Positions 1 to 8,873 are shown, counted from the first letter of the stretch. The stretch: DNA of 64,000 nt from Gordonibacter urolithinfaciens (GCF_900199375.1 NZ_LT900217.1:2170001-2234000), one strand, 5' to 3'. Numbers and translations are program-made. Notes: generated by a model from the sequence alone, not told the origin.

Positions 1-1602
1 TGGATGCACACGCCCACCGAGTTCAAGGAGGGCATGTACTGCTACGGCACGAAGCCGAAGAACCTCGAGGTCGTGGGCATGCCGAACGGCCACGACTGGT
101 CGCCGGCCGACGAGGACTGGCATTTGCCGGAGGGCTGGAAGGACATCGTCCTCAACGGCATGGAAGACCTCATGAAGAAGTACCGCTCGTTCAAGCTGTA
201 CATGGACGTGTGCGTGCGCTGCGGTGCCTGCGCCGACAAGTGCCACTTCTACCAGGGCACGGGCGACCCCAAGAACATGCCGGTGGTGCGCGCGGAGCTG
301 CTGCGCTCGGTGTACCGCCGCTACTTCACCACGTCCGGCAAGCTGCTCGGCGAGCTGGTGGGCGCGCGCGACCTCACCGAGGACGTCATCAAGGAATGGC
401 ACTACTACTTCTACCAGTGCACGGAGTGCCGCCGCTGCTCGGTGTTCTGCCCCTACGGCATAGACCAGGCCGAGATCACCCTCATGGGCCGCGAGCTGCT
501 GAACCTGCTGGGCCTGAACACGGAATGGATAGCCGGGCCGGTTGCCAACTGCTACATGAAGGGCAACCACGTGGGCCTCGAGCCCCAGACCATCATGAGC
601 AACATCGAGTTCCTCATGGAGGACCTGCAGGACATCACCGGCAAGACCATCAACCCGTCGTTCAACCGCAAGGGCGCCGAGATCCTGTTCGTGGTGCCGT
701 CGGGCGACTTGTACGCCGAGCCCGGCACGTACACGTTCATGGGCTACATGCTGCTGTTCGAGCAGCTGGGGCTGGACTACACGCTGTCCACGTACGCATC
801 GGAGGGCGGCAACTTCGGCTTCTTCACGGCCAACGACATGGCCAAGCGCCTGAACGCGAAGATGTACGCCGAGGCGAAGCGCCTGGGCGTGAAGTGGATA
901 CTGGGCGGCGAGTGCGGCCACATGTGGCGCCTGGTGAACCAGTACATGGACACGTGGAACGGCCCGGCGGACTTCCTGAAGGTTCCCGTGTCGCCCATCA
1001 CCGGCACGCGGTTCGAGAACGCGGCCTCCACGAAGATGGTGCACATCACCGAGTTCACGGCCGACCTGCTGTACCACGACAAGATCAAGGTGGACCCGAG
1101 CCGCAACGACCATCTGGTGGTCACGTACCACGACTCGTGCAACACCTCGCGCGCCATGGGCCTTTTGGAGGAGCCGCGCTACATCATCAACAAGGTGTGC
1201 AACCACTTCCACGAGATGCCCGAGGAGACCATCCGCGAGAAGACGCTGTGCTGCGGCAGCGGGTCGGGCCTGAACGCGGGCGAGAACATGGAGCTGCGCA
1301 TGCGCGGCGGCTTCCCCCGCGCGAACGCCGTGCGCCACGTGCGCGACAAGTACGGCGTGAACACGCTGGCGAACATCTGCGCGCTCGACCGCGCGTCGTT
1401 CCCGGCCCTCATGGACTACTGGGTGCCCGGGACGAAGGTCATGGGCGTGCACGAGCTGGTGGGCAACGCGCTCGTGCTGGACGGCGAGGGCGAGCGCACG
1501 CTCGACCTGCGCCTGGAGGAGCTGCCGAAGAAGCTCGCGCCGGCGCCCGCGGAGGGCGCGGGGGCGGCGCGCGACGGGGAAGGCGGGGCGGACCATGTAT
1601 AA
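1..1602 (+). CDS. dsrK: DsrK, Fe-S subunit of the DsrMKJOP complex (probably 5'-partial)
   Basis: HdrD/CCG-family iron-sulfur protein of the sulfite-reduction membrane complex, thought to act on the DsrC trisulfide/disulfide at the cytoplasmic face. Counting from the ATG at 4, two ferredoxin-type [4Fe-4S] motifs are visible (Cys 70/73/76/80 and 139/142/145/149), followed by HDSCNTS and CCGSGSG motifs typical of the heterodisulfide-reductase catalytic Cys-rich domain. The frame is open to the left edge and a Trp codon precedes the ATG, so the true start may lie upstream. It overlaps dsrJ by 8 nt, and dsrM would be expected immediately upstream. The order K-J-O-P-C-N makes DsrK more likely than HmcF or TmcB. 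Family assignment is from recognised motifs and gene order. Confidence 0.92.
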   Translation, partial: WMHTPTEFKEGMYCYGTKPKNLEVVGMPNGHDWSPADEDWHLPEGWKDIVLNGMEDLMKKYRSFKLYMDVCVRCGACADKCHFYQGTGDPKNMPVVRAELLRSVYRRYFTTSGKLLGELVGARDLTEDVIKEWHYYFYQCTECRRCSVFCPYGIDQAEITLMGRELLNLLGLNTEWIAGPVANCYMKGNHVGLEPQTIMSNIEFLMEDLQDITGKTINPSFNRKGAEILFVVPSGDLYAEPGTYTFMGYMLLFEQLGLDYTLSTYASEGGNFGFFTANDMAKRLNAKMYAEAKRLGVKWILGGECGHMWRLVNQYMDTWNGPADFLKVPVSPITGTRFENAASTKMVHITEFTADLLYHDKIKVDPSRNDHLVVTYHDSCNTSRAMGLLEEPRYIINKVCNHFHEMPEETIREKTLCCGSGSGLNAGENMELRMRGGFPRANAVRHVRDKYGVNTLANICALDRASFPALMDYWVPGTKVMGVHELVGNALVLDGEGERTLDLRLEELPKKLAPAPAEGAGAARDGEGGADHV

Positions 1603-1984
1603 GGGAGGAAGGATCATCGCCTTCGCGGCGCTGTTCTGCCTGGCGGTGCTGTCGCCGTTCATCGTGAACCTGGCCAACGCCGCGCCGGCCCCCGAGACGA
1701 GCCTCGACACGCCCGCCATCAACGCGCAGCAGGCGAAGGAGTGCGTGGCGTCGACGGAGTACATGAAGGACAACCACATGCAGCTGCTCGACGAGTGGCG
1801 CAACGACGTGGTGCGCGACGGCTCGCGCGAGTACGAGAGCGCGTCGGGGCAGGTGTACGAGAAGAGCTTGGACGGCACCTGCCTGGAATGCCACTCGAAC
1901 CGCGAGGAGTTCTGCGATTCCTGCCACGACTACGCGTCGGTCGATCCGTACTGCTGGGACTGCCACGACGGCGAAGCGTCATGA
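1595..1984 (+). CDS. dsrJ: DsrJ, periplasmic triheme cytochrome c
   Basis: A protein of 129 residues with an N-terminal signal/anchor helix (about residues 7-29, ending ANAA) and three CxxCH haem-c motifs near the C-terminus (CLECH 96-100, CDSCH 107-111, CWDCH 120-124). One membrane anchor plus three closely spaced haems matches DsrJ of the DsrMKJOP complex, the periplasmic-side electron carrier. The start overlaps the end of dsrK by 8 nt, implying translational coupling, with a GA-rich stretch ahead of the ATG serving as ribosome site. It is short even for the family, but all three haem sites are intact. Confidence 0.9.
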   Translation: MYKGGRIIAFAALFCLAVLSPFIVNLANAAPAPETSLDTPAINAQQAKECVASTEYMKDNHMQLLDEWRNDVVRDGSREYESASGQVYEKSLDGTCLECHSNREEFCDSCHDYASVDPYCWDCHDGEAS

Positions 1985-2039
1985 GGCGCGGGCGGCCAAG
2001 GCGTTTCACGGGGGCGATGAGAGGAGCCGGGTACCGGTC

Positions 2040-2816
2040 ATGAAGAGACGTGATTTTCTGATAGCGGGAGCTGCGCTCGGCGTTGCCGGCCTGGGGTGCC
2101 TGGGCGGCTGCAGCTCGTACACCGGGACGGCCCGAGCGTCCGCAGGCGGCGTCGAGGGCCGGCATTGGGGGTTCGTGGTCGACGTGGAGCGGTTCAACCG
2201 CGAGGCCGACATGGGCAAGATCCAGGCGGCGTGCCATCATGCCCACAACGTTCCCGACATCGGCGATCCGAAGGAGGAGGTCAAGTGGATATGGGGCGAG
2301 CCTTTCGAGGCCAGCTTCGCCGACATCCACTCCGAGCACCCCTCGCGCGAACTGGAAGAAGCCACCGTGCCGGTGCTCTGCAACCACTGCGAGGAGCCGC
2401 CGTGCGTGCGCGTGTGCCCCACGAAGGCCACGTTCAAGCGAGACGACGGCATCGTCGAGATGGACTACCACCGCTGCATCGGCTGCCGGTTCTGCATGGC
2501 GGCCTGCCCCTACGGCGCGCGCAGCCTGAACTTCCGCGATCCGGGGCCGTGCCTCGACGAGGTCGATCCCTCCTATCCCACGCGCACGAAGGGCGTGGTG
2601 GAGAAGTGCATGATGTGCGCTGACCGCATCGACGCGGGCGAGCTGCCGCTGTGCGTGGAGGCGTCGAACGGCACCATCCTGTTCGGCGACCTGAACGATC
2701 CGGACTCCGACGTGCGCCGTGCGCTCGACGAGTCGTTCGCCGTGAGAAGGCGCACGTCGCTCGGCACCGGCCCGAGCGTCTACTACATGATCAAGGGAGG
2801 CGAGGCGCATGCTTGA
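2040..2816 (+). CDS. dsrO: DsrO, Tat-exported 4Fe-4S ferredoxin-like subunit
   Basis: A protein of 258 residues beginning with a twin-arginine signal (KRRDFL, then a hydrophobic stretch to about residue 25), so it is folded before export. It is rich in Cys clusters of the DMSO-reductase beta-subunit type: CNHCEEPPCVRVCP from residue 114, CIGCRFCMAACPYG, and a CMMCADRI-type cluster, enough for several [4Fe-4S] centres. It pairs with the NrfD-like DsrP encoded next, which it overlaps by 8 nt. The GC residues after the signal could also serve as a lipobox (LGGC), so lipidation is possible but not shown. Confidence 0.9.
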   Translation: MKRRDFLIAGAALGVAGLGCLGGCSSYTGTARASAGGVEGRHWGFVVDVERFNREADMGKIQAACHHAHNVPDIGDPKEEVKWIWGEPFEASFADIHSEHPSRELEEATVPVLCNHCEEPPCVRVCPTKATFKRDDGIVEMDYHRCIGCRFCMAACPYGARSLNFRDPGPCLDEVDPSYPTRTKGVVEKCMMCADRIDAGELPLCVEASNGTILFGDLNDPDSDVRRALDESFAVRRRTSLGTGPSVYYMIKGGEAHA

Positions 2817-4074
2817 GAAGGCTTTGCGCGGCTCTAAGGGCTACTATGCCTGGGTCGGCATCCTGCTGCTGGGCATCGTCGCGGGCGTGGCCGCCTATGC
2901 GAACCAGCTGGCGAACGGCCTCACGCTCACCGGCATGAGCCGCGACGTATCGTGGGGCCTGTACATCTCCCAGTTCGTGTTCCTGGTGGGCGTGGCGGCC
3001 TCGGGCGTCATGGTGGCCATCCCGTACTACCTGCACCATTTCAAGACCTACGCGAAGATCGTCGTCATCGGCGAGTTCATGGCGGTGGCGGCCGTGCTCA
3101 CGGCCGTGCTGTTCATTGTGGTGGACTTGGGCCAGCCTATGCGCGTGCTGAACGTGATCCTGTTCCCCACGCCGAACTCCATCCTGTTCTGGGACATGTG
3201 CGTGCTCTCTTCGTACCTGGTGGTGAACCTGGTCATCGGGTGGACGGTGCTCGGCGCCGAGAAGAAGGGCTTCCCGCCGCCCCGGTGGACGCATGTGCTG
3301 AGCATCATCGCCATTCCGCTGGCCATCGGCATCCACACGGTCACGGCGTTCTTGATCTCGGGTTTGGCGGGGCGCGAGTACTGGCTCACGGCCATCATGG
3401 CCGCGCGTTTCCTGGCTTCCGCGTTCGCCGCAGGGCCGGCGCTGCTCATCGTGCTGTGCCTGGTGCTGCGCAAGACCGCGCGGTTCAACGTGAGCGACAA
3501 GGCCATCGACTCGCTCGCGAAGACGGTGTGCTACGCCATGATCGCCAACGTGTTCTTCTTCATACTCGAGGTGTTCACGGCCTTCTACAGCAACATGCCC
3601 GGGCACAAGGCTCCCATCGAGTACCTGTTCTTCGGCTTGGACGGCCATGCGCAGCTCGTTCCCGTCATGTGGCTGGCGGCTGTGCTGGCCATCGGGGGCA
3701 TCCTGCTTCTGCTCGTGCCCAAGCTGCGGCGTTCCCACAAGGTGCTCGTGCCGGCGCTTGCGGCGGTGTTCTTCGCCTGCCTGATCGACAAGGGGCTGGG
3801 CCTCGTGCTGGGCGGCTTCGTGCCGAACTCGTTCGAGCAGGTGGTGGAGTATATCCCCAATCCGAACGAGCTCCTGGTCATCGTGGGCGTGTACAGCATC
3901 GGGGCGCTCGCGCTCACCGTGCTGTGCAAGGTGGCCGTGGGCGTGCGCGCCGAGAACGGCGACCTCGCCCCGGTGCCGGCGGCGCCGAAAGGCGCGGGCG
4001 CGGAGGCGGGCGACGGCCGCGCGGAAGGTGGCGTCGCGGTGGGCGGTGCCCTGGAGGAGCCGGCCGCCTCGTAG
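2809..4074 (+). CDS. dsrP: DsrP, NrfD/PsrC-family quinone-interacting membrane subunit
   Basis: A polytopic protein of 421 residues with about ten hydrophobic helices and a charged cytoplasmic tail (last ~45 residues, Ala/Gly/Glu-rich). It belongs to the NrfD/PsrC family, which oxidises or reduces menaquinone next to a DsrO-type ferredoxin subunit. It lies in the complex operon between dsrO (8 nt overlap) and dsrC. Motifs such as DVSWGLYISQFVF near the first helices resemble the family, and the size is usual for DsrP/HybB-like proteins. Confidence 0.9.
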   Translation: MLEKALRGSKGYYAWVGILLLGIVAGVAAYANQLANGLTLTGMSRDVSWGLYISQFVFLVGVAASGVMVAIPYYLHHFKTYAKIVVIGEFMAVAAVLTAVLFIVVDLGQPMRVLNVILFPTPNSILFWDMCVLSSYLVVNLVIGWTVLGAEKKGFPPPRWTHVLSIIAIPLAIGIHTVTAFLISGLAGREYWLTAIMAARFLASAFAAGPALLIVLCLVLRKTARFNVSDKAIDSLAKTVCYAMIANVFFFILEVFTAFYSNMPGHKAPIEYLFFGLDGHAQLVPVMWLAAVLAIGGILLLLVPKLRRSHKVLVPALAAVFFACLIDKGLGLVLGGFVPNSFEQVVEYIPNPNELLVIVGVYSIGALALTVLCKVAVGVRAENGDLAPVPAAPKGAGAEAGDGRAEGGVAVGGALEEPAAS

Positions 4075-4086
4075 AGACGAGCATCG

Positions 4087-4108
4087 GCCGGCGGAGCAGT
4101 CCGTCGGC
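4087..4108 (+). other. Hairpin between dsrP and dsrC
   Basis: A 9-bp stem (GCCGGCGGA / TCCGTCGGC, one G-U) with loop GCAG lies 40 nt before dsrC. No T-tract follows, so it is probably an mRNA-processing or stability element rather than a terminator. DsrC is usually made in excess of the membrane complex, and such a hairpin at the 5' end of its message could help. Confidence 0.4.
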
Positions 4109-4147
4109 TGGTCATAGATGATGCACGACGATCAAAGGAGGATAGCT

Positions 4148-4462
4148 ATGGCTGAGTTGGTGGTTGGAGATCGCACGCTCGCGCTCGACGAGGACGGGTT
4201 CCTCGAGGACGCCAGCCTGTGGGACGAAGAGGTTGCGGAGAAGCTCGCCGAGACCGAGGACGTGGTGCTGACCGACGAGCACTGGGAGGTCATCAACTAC
4301 CTGCGCGGGTACTACGCCGAGTTCGGCGTGGCCCCCATGGTGCGCAAGATGCTGAGGGACACCGGCAAGTCCAACGCCGAGATCTACGAGCTGTTCCCCA
4401 GCGGCCCCGGCAAGGGAGCCTGCAAGATCGCCGGCCTGCTGAAGCCGACCGGCTGCGTGTAG
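4148..4462 (+). CDS. dsrC: DsrC, sulfur-carrier partner of dissimilatory sulfite reductase
   Basis: A TusE/DsrC-family protein of 104 residues. The start was chosen at the ATG preceded by AAAGGAGG with good spacing. The C-terminal arm keeps both redox cysteines, Cys92 in GKGACK and Cys103 as the penultimate residue (PTGCV), separated by ten residues. True DsrC uses both to carry a sulfur atom as a trisulfide released from DsrAB, while TusE-type homologues keep only the last one. The product would then be reduced by DsrMKJOP, encoded upstream. Hairpins flank the gene on both sides. Confidence 0.95.
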   Translation: MAELVVGDRTLALDEDGFLEDASLWDEEVAEKLAETEDVVLTDEHWEVINYLRGYYAEFGVAPMVRKMLRDTGKSNAEIYELFPSGPGKGACKIAGLLKPTGCV

Positions 4463-4470
4463 GCCTTCGC

Positions 4471-4503
4471 GTCCGGGCGCGTTGGAGGGAGACGCGCCCG
4501 GAC
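4471..4503 (+). terminator. Strong hairpin between dsrC and dsrN (attenuator or mRNA 3' end)
   Basis: A perfect 12-bp GC-rich stem (GTCCGGGCGCGT / ACGCGCCCGGAC) with a 9-nt loop starts 8 nt after the dsrC stop. GTTTT occurs only 8 nt downstream of the stem, so termination may be partial. It could separate high dsrC expression from low dsrN expression. Confidence 0.5.
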
Positions 4504-4515
4504 GGGGGACGTTTT

Positions 4516-6054
4516 ATGTCAGCTATAGAGACGACAGGCCCGGTTGTGCCCCGGGTCATGATTGCCGCGCCCCATGGCAGGAGCGGCAAGACGGTCCTCA
4601 CGCTGGGGCTGCTGCGCGCGCTGCGCCGGCAAGGGTGCGCTGTCCAGCCCTTCAAGAAGGGCGCCGACTTCATCGACCCTGGCTGGCATACGGTGGCAGC
4701 CGGCAGGACGAGCCGCAACCTTGACCGCTACTTCATGGAGCCCGACCAGATACGCGCCGTGGTGCGCGGGGCATCGGCGGGCGCCGACGTGTGCGTGGTC
4801 GAGGCCGCCATGGGCCTGTACGACGGGCTGGATGCCGAGGGCAGCACGTCATCGGCCGAGATAGCTAAGATCACGGCCACGCCGGTCGTCCTCGTGCTGG
4901 ACGTGACGCGCATGACGCGGACGGCGGGCGCCCTCGTTCTGGGATGCTGCGCGTTCGATACGGACGTGCGCATAGCGGGGGTCATCTTGAACCGGGTGCG
5001 CGGGGCGCGGCAGCGCGCGCTGGTCACGGAGGTGATCGAGCGCACGTGCGGCATTCCCGTGGTGGGCGCGGTTCCGGCCGATGCGCGGCTCAACGTGCCC
5101 GACCGCCATCTGGGCCTCGTGACGAGCGGCGAGACCGATGAGCGGGAGCGCCTGCTCGACGGTATTGCCGACGTGGTGGCGGAGTGGGTGGATCTGGATG
5201 CCGTGAGGGCCATCGCGGCGAGCGCGGGGGAGCTGCCGGCAGCGGAGGCATCGACCGACGCGGTGCCCCAGGCGGCGTGGGCGGCCGCGCACGGCGAGGC
5301 TGAGAGCGAAGTCGCCGCCTCCGCCCCTACCGGCGCGCAGGCAAGCGGGGTTACCGGCCCTGCTGCACCGGCTGGAGTCGTGCGCGGGGATGCTGATGCC
5401 GCGCGGGCGACCATCGCCGTCGTGCGCGACGAGGCGTTCTCGTTCTACTACCCCGAGAACCTTGCCGCGCTCGAGCGCGCGGGCGCGCGCCTGGTGTTCG
5501 TGCGCAGCCTGGGAGACGAGGCCTTGCCGTTCGACGTGGACGGGCTGTACGTGGGCGGCGGCTTCCCCGAGGAGTTCGCCGAGCAGCTGCAGGCCAACGA
5601 GGCTTTCCGCCGCAGCGTGCGCGAGCGCGCCGAGCACGGCCTGCCCGTGTACGCCGAATGCGGCGGCCTCATGTACCTGGGACGCCGCCTGGTGCATCGC
5701 GGCCGGAGCTACGACATGGCGGGCGTGCTGGGCTTGGACACGGTCGTGCAGGACAGGCAGACGGCGCACGGTTACGCCCGCGCCGTCGTGGACGCGTCCG
5801 GCTCCTGGCTCGATCCCGGCATGGTGCTCGTGGGCCACGAGCACCATCACTCGCAGGCGACGGACCTCGACCCCGCTCTGCGGTTCGCCTATGCGGTGGA
5901 GCGCGGCCGCGGCATCGTGCCCGGCTTCGACGGCGCGTGCACCGGCAACGTGGTGGCCGGCTACCTGCACGTGAACGCCCTCGCCTCGCCTGCATGGGCC
6001 CCCAGCTTCGTGCGGGCGGCCGAGCGTTACCGCGCGCTACGCAGCGCGCGATAA
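4516..6054 (+). CDS. dsrN: DsrN, siroheme amidase (cobyrinic acid a,c-diamide synthase family)
   Basis: A CobB/CbiA-type glutamine amidotransferase of 512 residues. The N-terminal ATP-binding domain has a P-loop-like APHGRSGKT near residue 19 and a GADFIDPG motif. The C-terminal GATase domain has the catalytic Cys in YAECGGLMYLG and the His in AGYLHVNA. An Ala-rich low-complexity linker of about 60 residues joins the halves. In dsr loci this family member, DsrN, amidates siroheme for DsrAB. The position right after dsrC supports that over a cobalamin role, as no other cobalamin genes are in view. The ATG at 4516 follows GGGGGAC. Confidence 0.88.
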   Translation: MSAIETTGPVVPRVMIAAPHGRSGKTVLTLGLLRALRRQGCAVQPFKKGADFIDPGWHTVAAGRTSRNLDRYFMEPDQIRAVVRGASAGADVCVVEAAMGLYDGLDAEGSTSSAEIAKITATPVVLVLDVTRMTRTAGALVLGCCAFDTDVRIAGVILNRVRGARQRALVTEVIERTCGIPVVGAVPADARLNVPDRHLGLVTSGETDERERLLDGIADVVAEWVDLDAVRAIAASAGELPAAEASTDAVPQAAWAAAHGEAESEVAASAPTGAQASGVTGPAAPAGVVRGDADAARATIAVVRDEAFSFYYPENLAALERAGARLVFVRSLGDEALPFDVDGLYVGGGFPEEFAEQLQANEAFRRSVRERAEHGLPVYAECGGLMYLGRRLVHRGRSYDMAGVLGLDTVVQDRQTAHGYARAVVDASGSWLDPGMVLVGHEHHHSQATDLDPALRFAYAVERGRGIVPGFDGACTGNVVAGYLHVNALASPAWAPSFVRAAERYRALRSAR

Positions 6055-6143
6055 CCATCTCGAAGCGGCTGCGCGGCAAGCCTCCCCCTGGGCGCCGCGC
6101 ACGCCGCCACCGTTCCTTCTCCGTGCTCGGTCGCCGGATGCGC

Positions 6144-6149
6144 TACAAT
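6144..6149 (+). promoter_or_regulatory. Probable -10 element for hisS
   Basis: TACAAT lies 40 nt before the hisS start in the context GCTACAATAGC. The same TACAATAG core precedes phoB and aroC in this window, which suggests a recurring housekeeping -10. No clear -35 is visible. Confidence 0.45.
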
Positions 6150-6189
6150 AGCGGGCAATCGAAACGCACGAGACGAAAAGGAACTCTCC

Positions 6190-7551
6190 ATGGCAATCCA
6201 ATCCCCCGAAGGCACGCGCGACCTGCTTCCCGACGAGGCGAAGTTCTGGGCGCGCTTCAAGGCCGTGGCCGCGGACATCTTCGGCCGCTACGGCTACCTG
6301 CCCATCGAGACGCCGCTGTTCGAGCAGACGGAGCTCTTCGTGCGCGGCATCGGCGAGGCCACCGACGTGGTGTCGAAGGAGATGTTCACCGCCATCTCGG
6401 GCCAGAACCTGCAAACGCTCCTTGACGGCGGCTCCATCAAGGCGAAGAGCCGCCTGTCGCTGCGGCCCGAGGGCACGGCCGGCGTCGTGCGCGCCGTGGT
6501 GCAGCACGACCTGGTGCCGCAGGGCGCGCAGCCGGCGAAGCTCATGTACGCAGGCCCGATGTTCCGCGCCGAGCGCCCGCAGAAGGGCCGCCAGCGCCAG
6601 TTCAACCAGGTGGGCATCGAGTGCCTGGGCGCCGAGGAGCCCAGCGTGGACGCCGAGGGCATCATCATGCTCATGCGCTTCTACGCCGCCATCGGCATCC
6701 CGGTGGAGAGCACGCGCCTGCTCGTGAACTCCATGGGATGCGACGCGTGCCGCCCGGCCTACCGCGAGGCCGTGCGTTCCTACCTGGCCGAGCATGCGGG
6801 CGAGCTCTGCGAGGAATGCAACCGCCGCGCGGAGATCAACCCGCTGCGCGCGTTCGACTGCAAGAACCCCGGATGCGCCGCCGTCATGGAGGGCGCGCCG
6901 AAGATCACCGACCACCTGTGCGACGACTGCCGCGAGCACTACGAGGCCGTGAAGTCCTACCTGGACGGCGCGGGGCTCGCCTACGTGGAGGACCCGAAGC
7001 TCGTGCGCGGGCTCGACTACTACACGCGCACGGTGTTCGAGGTGCAGGTGACCGAGGGAATGGGCAGCCAGAACGCCATCGGCGGCGGTGGGCGCTACGA
7101 CAAGCTGGCCCAGGAGGTGGGCGGCCGTCCCACGCCCGGCTTCGGCTGGGCGCTCGGCTACGAGCGCTGCGTGCTGGCGCTCGAGGCGGCGGGCGGTGCG
7201 TTCCCGCCGGCCGCGCGCTGCGACTTCTTCGTGGCGTGCGTGGACGACTCGGTGCGCGCGGAAGCCTTCTCGCTCGTGCAGGCCCTGCGCGACGCCGGTT
7301 TCGCCGGCGAGGTCGACCACCAGCACCGCAGCCTCAAGAGCCAGTTCAAGCTGGCCGACAAGCTGCATGCCTCCCATGTGGCCGTGCTCGGGCCCGACGA
7401 GCTGGCCGAGGGCAAGGTGAAGGTGCGCGACATGCAGACGCACGAGGAACGCCTCGCAGACTTTGCGGAAGCGAAGGCGCTGCTAGCCCGCTTGTCCGCC
7501 GAGCCCCAGGGCTGCGAGCCCCCGAATATCGAAGACGTGTTCGGCGCGTAG
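6190..7551 (+). CDS. hisS: Histidyl-tRNA synthetase
   Basis: A class II aminoacyl-tRNA synthetase of 453 residues that charges tRNA-His. The N-terminal PEGTRDLLPDEA, motif 2 (MFRAERPQKGRQRQFNQ) and the histidine-binding GLDYYTRTVFEV signature are all present, as is GGGGRYDKL. A C-terminal HGTP anticodon-binding domain follows. Its ATG has AAAGGAACTCTCC upstream. The length is slightly above the family norm of ~420-430, and nothing is missing. Confidence 0.97.
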   Translation: MAIQSPEGTRDLLPDEAKFWARFKAVAADIFGRYGYLPIETPLFEQTELFVRGIGEATDVVSKEMFTAISGQNLQTLLDGGSIKAKSRLSLRPEGTAGVVRAVVQHDLVPQGAQPAKLMYAGPMFRAERPQKGRQRQFNQVGIECLGAEEPSVDAEGIIMLMRFYAAIGIPVESTRLLVNSMGCDACRPAYREAVRSYLAEHAGELCEECNRRAEINPLRAFDCKNPGCAAVMEGAPKITDHLCDDCREHYEAVKSYLDGAGLAYVEDPKLVRGLDYYTRTVFEVQVTEGMGSQNAIGGGGRYDKLAQEVGGRPTPGFGWALGYERCVLALEAAGGAFPPAARCDFFVACVDDSVRAEAFSLVQALRDAGFAGEVDHQHRSLKSQFKLADKLHASHVAVLGPDELAEGKVKVRDMQTHEERLADFAEAKALLARLSAEPQGCEPPNIEDVFGA

Positions 7552-7615
7552 GGGCCCTGCACGCCGCGCGCGGGAAGCCCGGTGCCGCATGCGGCCGCGC
7601 GTTTCGGAAGCCGTT

Positions 7616-8578
7616 CTAATCGACGACGTTCTGCGGGTGGCCGTCCACGAAGGCCCCCACGTTGGCGGCGACGGTTGCCAGCAGGCGCTCGCGGGCCTCA
7701 TGGGTGGCCCAGGCGATGTGGGGCGTGACGACGATGTTCTCGCCCTTCGCCTGGAGCAGGGGGTTGTCGGGGCGCATGGGCTCGACCGATACCACGTCGG
7801 CGCCGAAGCCGGCCAGCTTGCCCGAGCGCAGCGCGTCCACCACGGCCTGCTCGTCCACGAGGGAGCCGCGCGCGGTGTTCAGCAGGTAGGACCCTTCCTT
7901 CATCTTGGCGAGCGCTGCGGCGTCCATCAGGTGCTCGGTCTCGGGCGTGGCCGGCACGTGCAGCGAAACCACGTCGGCCGTGGCCAGCAGCTCGTCCAGA
8001 TCCACCTGCCGCACGCCGTCGCCTTCCAGCTGCGGCTTGGGCGAGCGGTTCTCGAACACCACGGGCATGCCGAAGGCGCGGGCGATGCGGCCCACCGCCT
8101 GCCCGATGCTGCCCATGCCGACGATGCCCATCGTCTTTCCCGCCAGCTCCACGAGCGGCGTGCTCCAGAACGAGAAGTCCTTGGCGCGCGTCCAGCCGCC
8201 GTCCATGACCAGCTGGGAATGCTCGCCCACGTGCAGGCACAGCTCCAGCAAGAGCGCGAACGTCATCTGCGCCACGTCGGGCGTGGAGTAGGCCGGAACG
8301 TTCGACACCACGATGCCGCGTGCGCGCGCCGCATCGAGGTCGACCACGTTGTAGCCGGTGGACGTGAGCGCGATCATCTTGAGGCGCGGCGCCCAGCCGA
8401 GCGCCTCGGCGTCCCAGACCGTCTTGCTCGATACGACGATGCCGGCTTCGGCCACGCGCTGCGCCAGCTGGTCGCGCGGCGTGCGGTCGTACACGGTGAC
8501 GGTGCCGTACGATTCGAGGGCGTCCCAGCTAAGGTCGCCGGGGTTGTTCACGTATCCTTCGAGAACCGCGATGTTCAT
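7616..8578 (-). CDS. D-2-hydroxyacid dehydrogenase (hydroxypyruvate/glycerate type)
   Basis: An NAD-dependent D-isomer-specific 2-hydroxyacid dehydrogenase of 320 residues. The Rossmann motif GIVGMGSIGQAVGR and the C-terminal catalytic His in TPHIAWATHEAR are clear, with the usual Glu (VVSVEPM) and Arg (NTARGSLVDE) between them. The start was chosen at 8578 because AAGGAGCG lies just upstream, although the frame continues for about 110 codons into the structured RNA region. Substrate is not determinable, and glycerate/hydroxypyruvate is the usual default. It is convergent with hisS. Confidence 0.9.
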   Translation of the reverse strand: MNIAVLEGYVNNPGDLSWDALESYGTVTVYDRTPRDQLAQRVAEAGIVVSSKTVWDAEALGWAPRLKMIALTSTGYNVVDLDAARARGIVVSNVPAYSTPDVAQMTFALLLELCLHVGEHSQLVMDGGWTRAKDFSFWSTPLVELAGKTMGIVGMGSIGQAVGRIARAFGMPVVFENRSPKPQLEGDGVRQVDLDELLATADVVSLHVPATPETEHLMDAAALAKMKEGSYLLNTARGSLVDEQAVVDALRSGKLAGFGADVVSVEPMRPDNPLLQAKGENIVVTPHIAWATHEARERLLATVAANVGAFVDGHPQNVVD

Positions 8579-8731
8579 GGGCGCTCCTTCCCGCAGGTGC
8601 ACTGTTCGGCTTGCTCTGCCGGCGATTGTAGCACCGCGTGAACGGTGCGGCCTTCCGGGTGCCGAAGCGATGCGATGCGGTAACGCGGGCGGCTGCCCCT
8701 CGGGGCGGGAGGCAGGGAAGCGGGTGGCCTG

Positions 8732-8867
8732 AAAAGGATCGGCCCGGCGAGAGGGGAGCTCGCCGGGCCACAAGGAGGGGGATGTGCGGCGTTCTTGGAC
8801 GCCGCTACTGCTTTGCAAGGGGTTACAAGCAGTGCAAGTTGAAAGGAGGGGAGCCTTTTCACTTGCT
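8732..8867 (-). ncRNA. Repeated structured sRNA with C-rich loops, copy 1
   Basis: Read on the minus strand, four elements follow a -10: a 5' hairpin (8834-8866) with loop CTCCCCT, a hairpin (8807-8833) with ACCCCTT in the loop, a hairpin (8786-8805), a single-stranded CCCCTCCTTG, and a perfect 11-bp GC stem (8741-8769, loop CTCCCCT) followed by GATCCTTTTC that looks like a terminator. Copies 2 and 3 share the layout. The 8786-8805 stem changes sequence between copies with compensatory pairs, the hallmark of a conserved RNA. The C-rich loops resemble anti-Shine-Dalgarno seeds of base-pairing sRNAs. Ends are estimated to within a few nt. Confidence 0.72.
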
Positions 8868-8873
8868 GGGATC

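Noticed and set aside
7552-7615. Terminator between convergent hisS and the hydroxyacid dehydrogenase
   Set aside because: GC-rich but no stable uninterrupted stem with a T-tract on either strand.
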